From: Solanum dulcamara
Taxonomy: Eukaryota; Streptophyta; Magnoliopsida; Solanales; Solanaceae
DNA length: 64,000 bases
NCBI RefSeq assembly: GCF_947179165.1
Contig: NC_077242.1
Span: 45,401,097 to 45,465,096 of the forward strand
Direction: 5' to 3'
This document shows, piece after piece, positions 61,511-64,000 of the stretch. The stretch's first letter is position 1; each line of letters starts with the position of its first letter. The translations under genes and the position numbers were made by a program. A model generated the notes under the pieces. That model was not told the origin of the DNA. It did no database searches and was given only the letters and a program-made list of their open reading frames with translations.

Positions 61511-62751
61511 ACCTCACGGAACTTTACCATCTCCATGTGCTATAACTCCTCCTAATTTCAGCAGCATAGGTGCTCTTGATTGGAAGCAACTGGGCTGATT
61601 CATTAGCTTACTCACATTAACCCATATAGCACCCTACTCTTACAGAGTATAAAATGGGTGCGTAATAACATTGATAATTTAGGAATTGTTAGCCTCGTAT
61701 AGTCCTTCTCGACTCTTTTCAGAACTTTAACTGGCATTCTATCTTTTGGTTTCTGCTTTTCAATCCTTAGGGTTGGCTACTGAATAATGCTGTAGTCCCC
61801 TCATATAATGGCTCTCGTAGTCATTCTGTGCTTTGTCTAACATGATCTAGTATAATTCTGAAGGAATTTTGGCATATAAACTCGACATCCTGTAGTAACC
61901 AGCTAGTTCTGCCAGTTTTACTTAGACCCTTTTACCATTTCCCCTTCCCCCACTTATAATCCTCTAGATCTATTATCTTGTGTCCTTCTTTACCTTTACA
62001 AGATTATGAGAGGGTACAAAAAGTATTCTAGCGTTACCTTGCTAGTCCTCATGTTTTACCCTACCTTTTTCCCCCTTATCCTACACTCGATGTCGGGGTA
62101 GATCTTTGGTCCACTCGTGGCCACGTCTTACTCCACCCGTAGCACTAATTCCATCTCGGTAATTTGGCTTAACCTATCTTTGTATCTCTCGATAGGTAAT
62201 TGCAACTTGGGCTGCCTTGCCTAGGACAATAGCTGTGGGGACTCCGTAAGGTCCTACCACTCTTTTACTCTACAATTTTACACCTTCTCGGCGAAGTAGG
62301 TAACCTTTGATCGAAGGAGCAGGGACTAATATCGTTAATCCACAGGTAACATTACCTCCAGATTCATCTGGCGCTGGAGTGCGAAGTGAGTCTTGTAGTC
62401 CTAGTCATATTGTGGAATTTTCGACCTTGGGTATTGCTTCCTGTCATTCGTAAATTACATCAGCTGGTACCCTTACCTTTTGGGTTTTACTTTTTCGTCC
62501 TTAGAGTTAGATGCCAAGTGGTGTCGAAATTCCCTCGCCTACTAGCCCATATAGTTATTCTGCAGTTTTCCTCTCATTAACTGGTTTTATGTTGAAGAGC
62601 TGTGGCATTTGAGTGCGTCGTCATTTAGCAGTTAGGTAATCCTTCTTGTTTTGCTTAAGCCCTTGTTACAATTTCCTTAACGTATCTTATAATACTCTGG
62701 GTACATAATCTCATATCGTTTCTCTGTCGCTAATTTAGATTCTTCTATCTC
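61511..62751 (-). other. Decayed element D body
   Basis: Pyrimidine-rich on the plus strand, stop-rich in all frames. No domain that I can name. Confidence 0.4.
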
Positions 62752-62869
62752 GCGCGATCACACCAGCACTAACGCATTAAGTTCTATCAGAATTTCGAAG
62801 TTAAGCATGTTGGAGCGAGAGTAATATTAGGATGGGTGACCTCCCTGGGAAGTCTTCGTGTCGCATTTC
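62752..62869 (+). other. 5S rRNA-like segment in element D, near full length
   Basis: About 118 bp matching plant 5S rRNA end to end: gcgatcacaccagcacta start, A-box agttaagcatgttgg near 62799-62813, C-box gatgggtgacctccctggga near 62831-62850, and an end agtcttcgtgtcgcattt that can pair with the start as in the 5S terminal stem. It lies antisense to element D. Some box positions are substituted (ttctatcag, attttcgaag regions), so it is not a standard gene copy. Confidence 0.88.
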
Positions 62870-64000
62870 ATTGTAACATTTTCCACGATGTGTGGGCACT
62901 CAATTTAGCCCAAGATTTACCTCAGCGCTGTCTCGAGAGTCTTTATGTTTCGCCTTGTCCTTTCCTCTGTTATCTTACAACCAATATCGACGTAGACCTT
63001 TAGTTCCTCTACGACCATGTCCCCCCTTTCTATACGCATCCATTCATTAGGGTGGGCTACTGAGTAGCGCTAAAGTTTGTTCATATAGTGACCTTTGGAG
63101 CCGCTTTGATTCTTGGCTATTATTAGCTGGCATAGCTTTAAAGTAATTTGACATATAAGCTCCCCTATCCTCTATTCACTTTGTGCTCTTCTTATTTTCT
63201 ACCACAGGAGGCTCTCTATTCCTTTGTCCTTTGTTATATATCTATCACCATATCATTTGCGACCAACTCTATAGCCAACATTTTGGCTTTTTGGTCTAGC
63301 ATGTTGTCATTATCCTTTGTAGTGTTTCTTGAGTTATTCGATATCTTTTCATGGTTACTCTCTTTTTTTTTATATGCAGCCACCTTCTAGTGTTATGTCA
63401 TTCAGGGTCTCATCACAAACTTCTTAACGCTGCCTTATATAGCATTCTAGCCTCCATCCAATTATTGGTAGCTTCTGGACCTTTCTAACATGGCTTGGTA
63501 AGATATCTTGTGGATGTTTAGACGTCCATCTCAAATATATTGCCATATTAATTGCCTCCTCTTACTTTTGCCATTTTCTCATTAACTTCCCCCCTTTAGA
63601 GGGTACCCGTACTTTCCTCTGTTTGTACTTTGCTCTACGCCTCTATGTCCAATCTCAATTTTTGTCCAATTCCTTTCACCAATCTATTTGGTACTGCATC
63701 AGGTCCCCGTCTTCCCATATATTTCATAACCTGATTATACGTGTACGAAATCTTGGTGAAACTACAAGGCGACAAGAACCTTTCCATACATAGTGCAACA
63801 TCTCATCTATTATTTTGTACTCTAGTAATGGGATCCATGGAACAACTCATTCGAGGCCACATCCTACTTATCTTCATCAAAATTTAATTAGTACTTGTAG
63901 TCATTCCAATCCCAACTAGGCAGTGCTAATATTCCGACGATAACTATTCCAGGTTTTCTTGAAGTAGTGGCTTTCCCAACCTATATCCCTTGTTTCTTGG
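62870..64000 (-). other. Decayed element D body, to window end
   Basis: No recognisable domain. Similar base composition to 61511-62751; window edge cuts it. Confidence 0.4.

Larger units (their letters stand above)
57527..64000 (-). mobile_element. Element D: minus-strand gypsy, extends past window
   Basis: 3' LTR at 57527-60585, polypurine tract, integrase relic and a long decayed body with a 5S-like segment. Inserted into the 3' LTR of C, so younger than C. The far end is beyond 64000. Confidence 0.87.

Noticed and set aside
62752..62869. A nested Cassandra TRIM element
   Set aside because: Cassandra has 5S inside short paired LTRs. I could not see a second 5S copy or short direct repeats around this one. 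Not excluded, but unsupported.

Overview
This window is repeat-dominated plant nuclear DNA, most likely a eudicot and probably a Solanaceae genome. That placement is an inference from the long Ty3/gypsy LTRs that begin TGTTACACCCC and end GGTCGTGACA, the initiator-Met-tRNA primer sites, and the plant L1-type LINE with a DUF4283-like ORF1. I see no intact host gene. Almost every long open frame is a chance frame or a relic inside a mobile element.

Layout. 1-8000: tandem array of a 1,638 bp unit (five anchors, one unit shortened by about 580 bp), running off the left edge. 8110-9836: 3' half of a LINE on the minus strand (RT C-terminus, zinc-binding domain, RNase H). 9837-24311: a large inverted structure. 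Two 3.3 kb arms (11462-14762 and 19323-22620), almost identical and opposite in orientation, surround a 4.56 kb centre that holds the 5' half of a LINE (plus strand) and a piece of LTR. The right arm runs into a solo LTR with a clean TAGAT target-site duplication. The left arm runs into a chimeric LTR lodged in the minus-strand LINE. 24312-25087: LTR piece of another family. 25088-28018: decayed Ty1/copia polyprotein, then its putative LTR. 29630-30369: end of a Tat/Athila-like element. 30370-32663: a 2.0 kb LTR and a gag start, interrupted by element B.

Element B (32664-43203) is a complete but apparently non-autonomous Ty3/gypsy element: 3.43 kb LTRs, a tRNA-iMet primer site, a polypurine tract, and an internal region with only integrase relics and a 5S rRNA-like segment. 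43577-46911: another LTR of the same superfamily. 46912-49556: minus-strand gag/protease with primer site and a truncated LTR. Element C (49557-57526) is a second short-bodied element with a 4.17 kb LTR carrying a 50 bp minisatellite. Element D (minus strand, 57527 to beyond 64000) interrupts the 3' LTR of C and carries a second 5S rRNA-like segment.

The most unusual signals are: (1) the inverted duplication, whose breakpoints can be read inside LTRs; (2) two 5S rRNA-like segments with recognisable internal promoter boxes inside two different gypsy bodies, in opposite orientation relative to their hosts; (3) the 1.64 kb tandem array; and (4) the architecture of the long LTRs, with G-box palindromes before a TATA motif, repeated splice-like signals, and a recurring CACCGAG...GGGCCGG hairpin-like motif.
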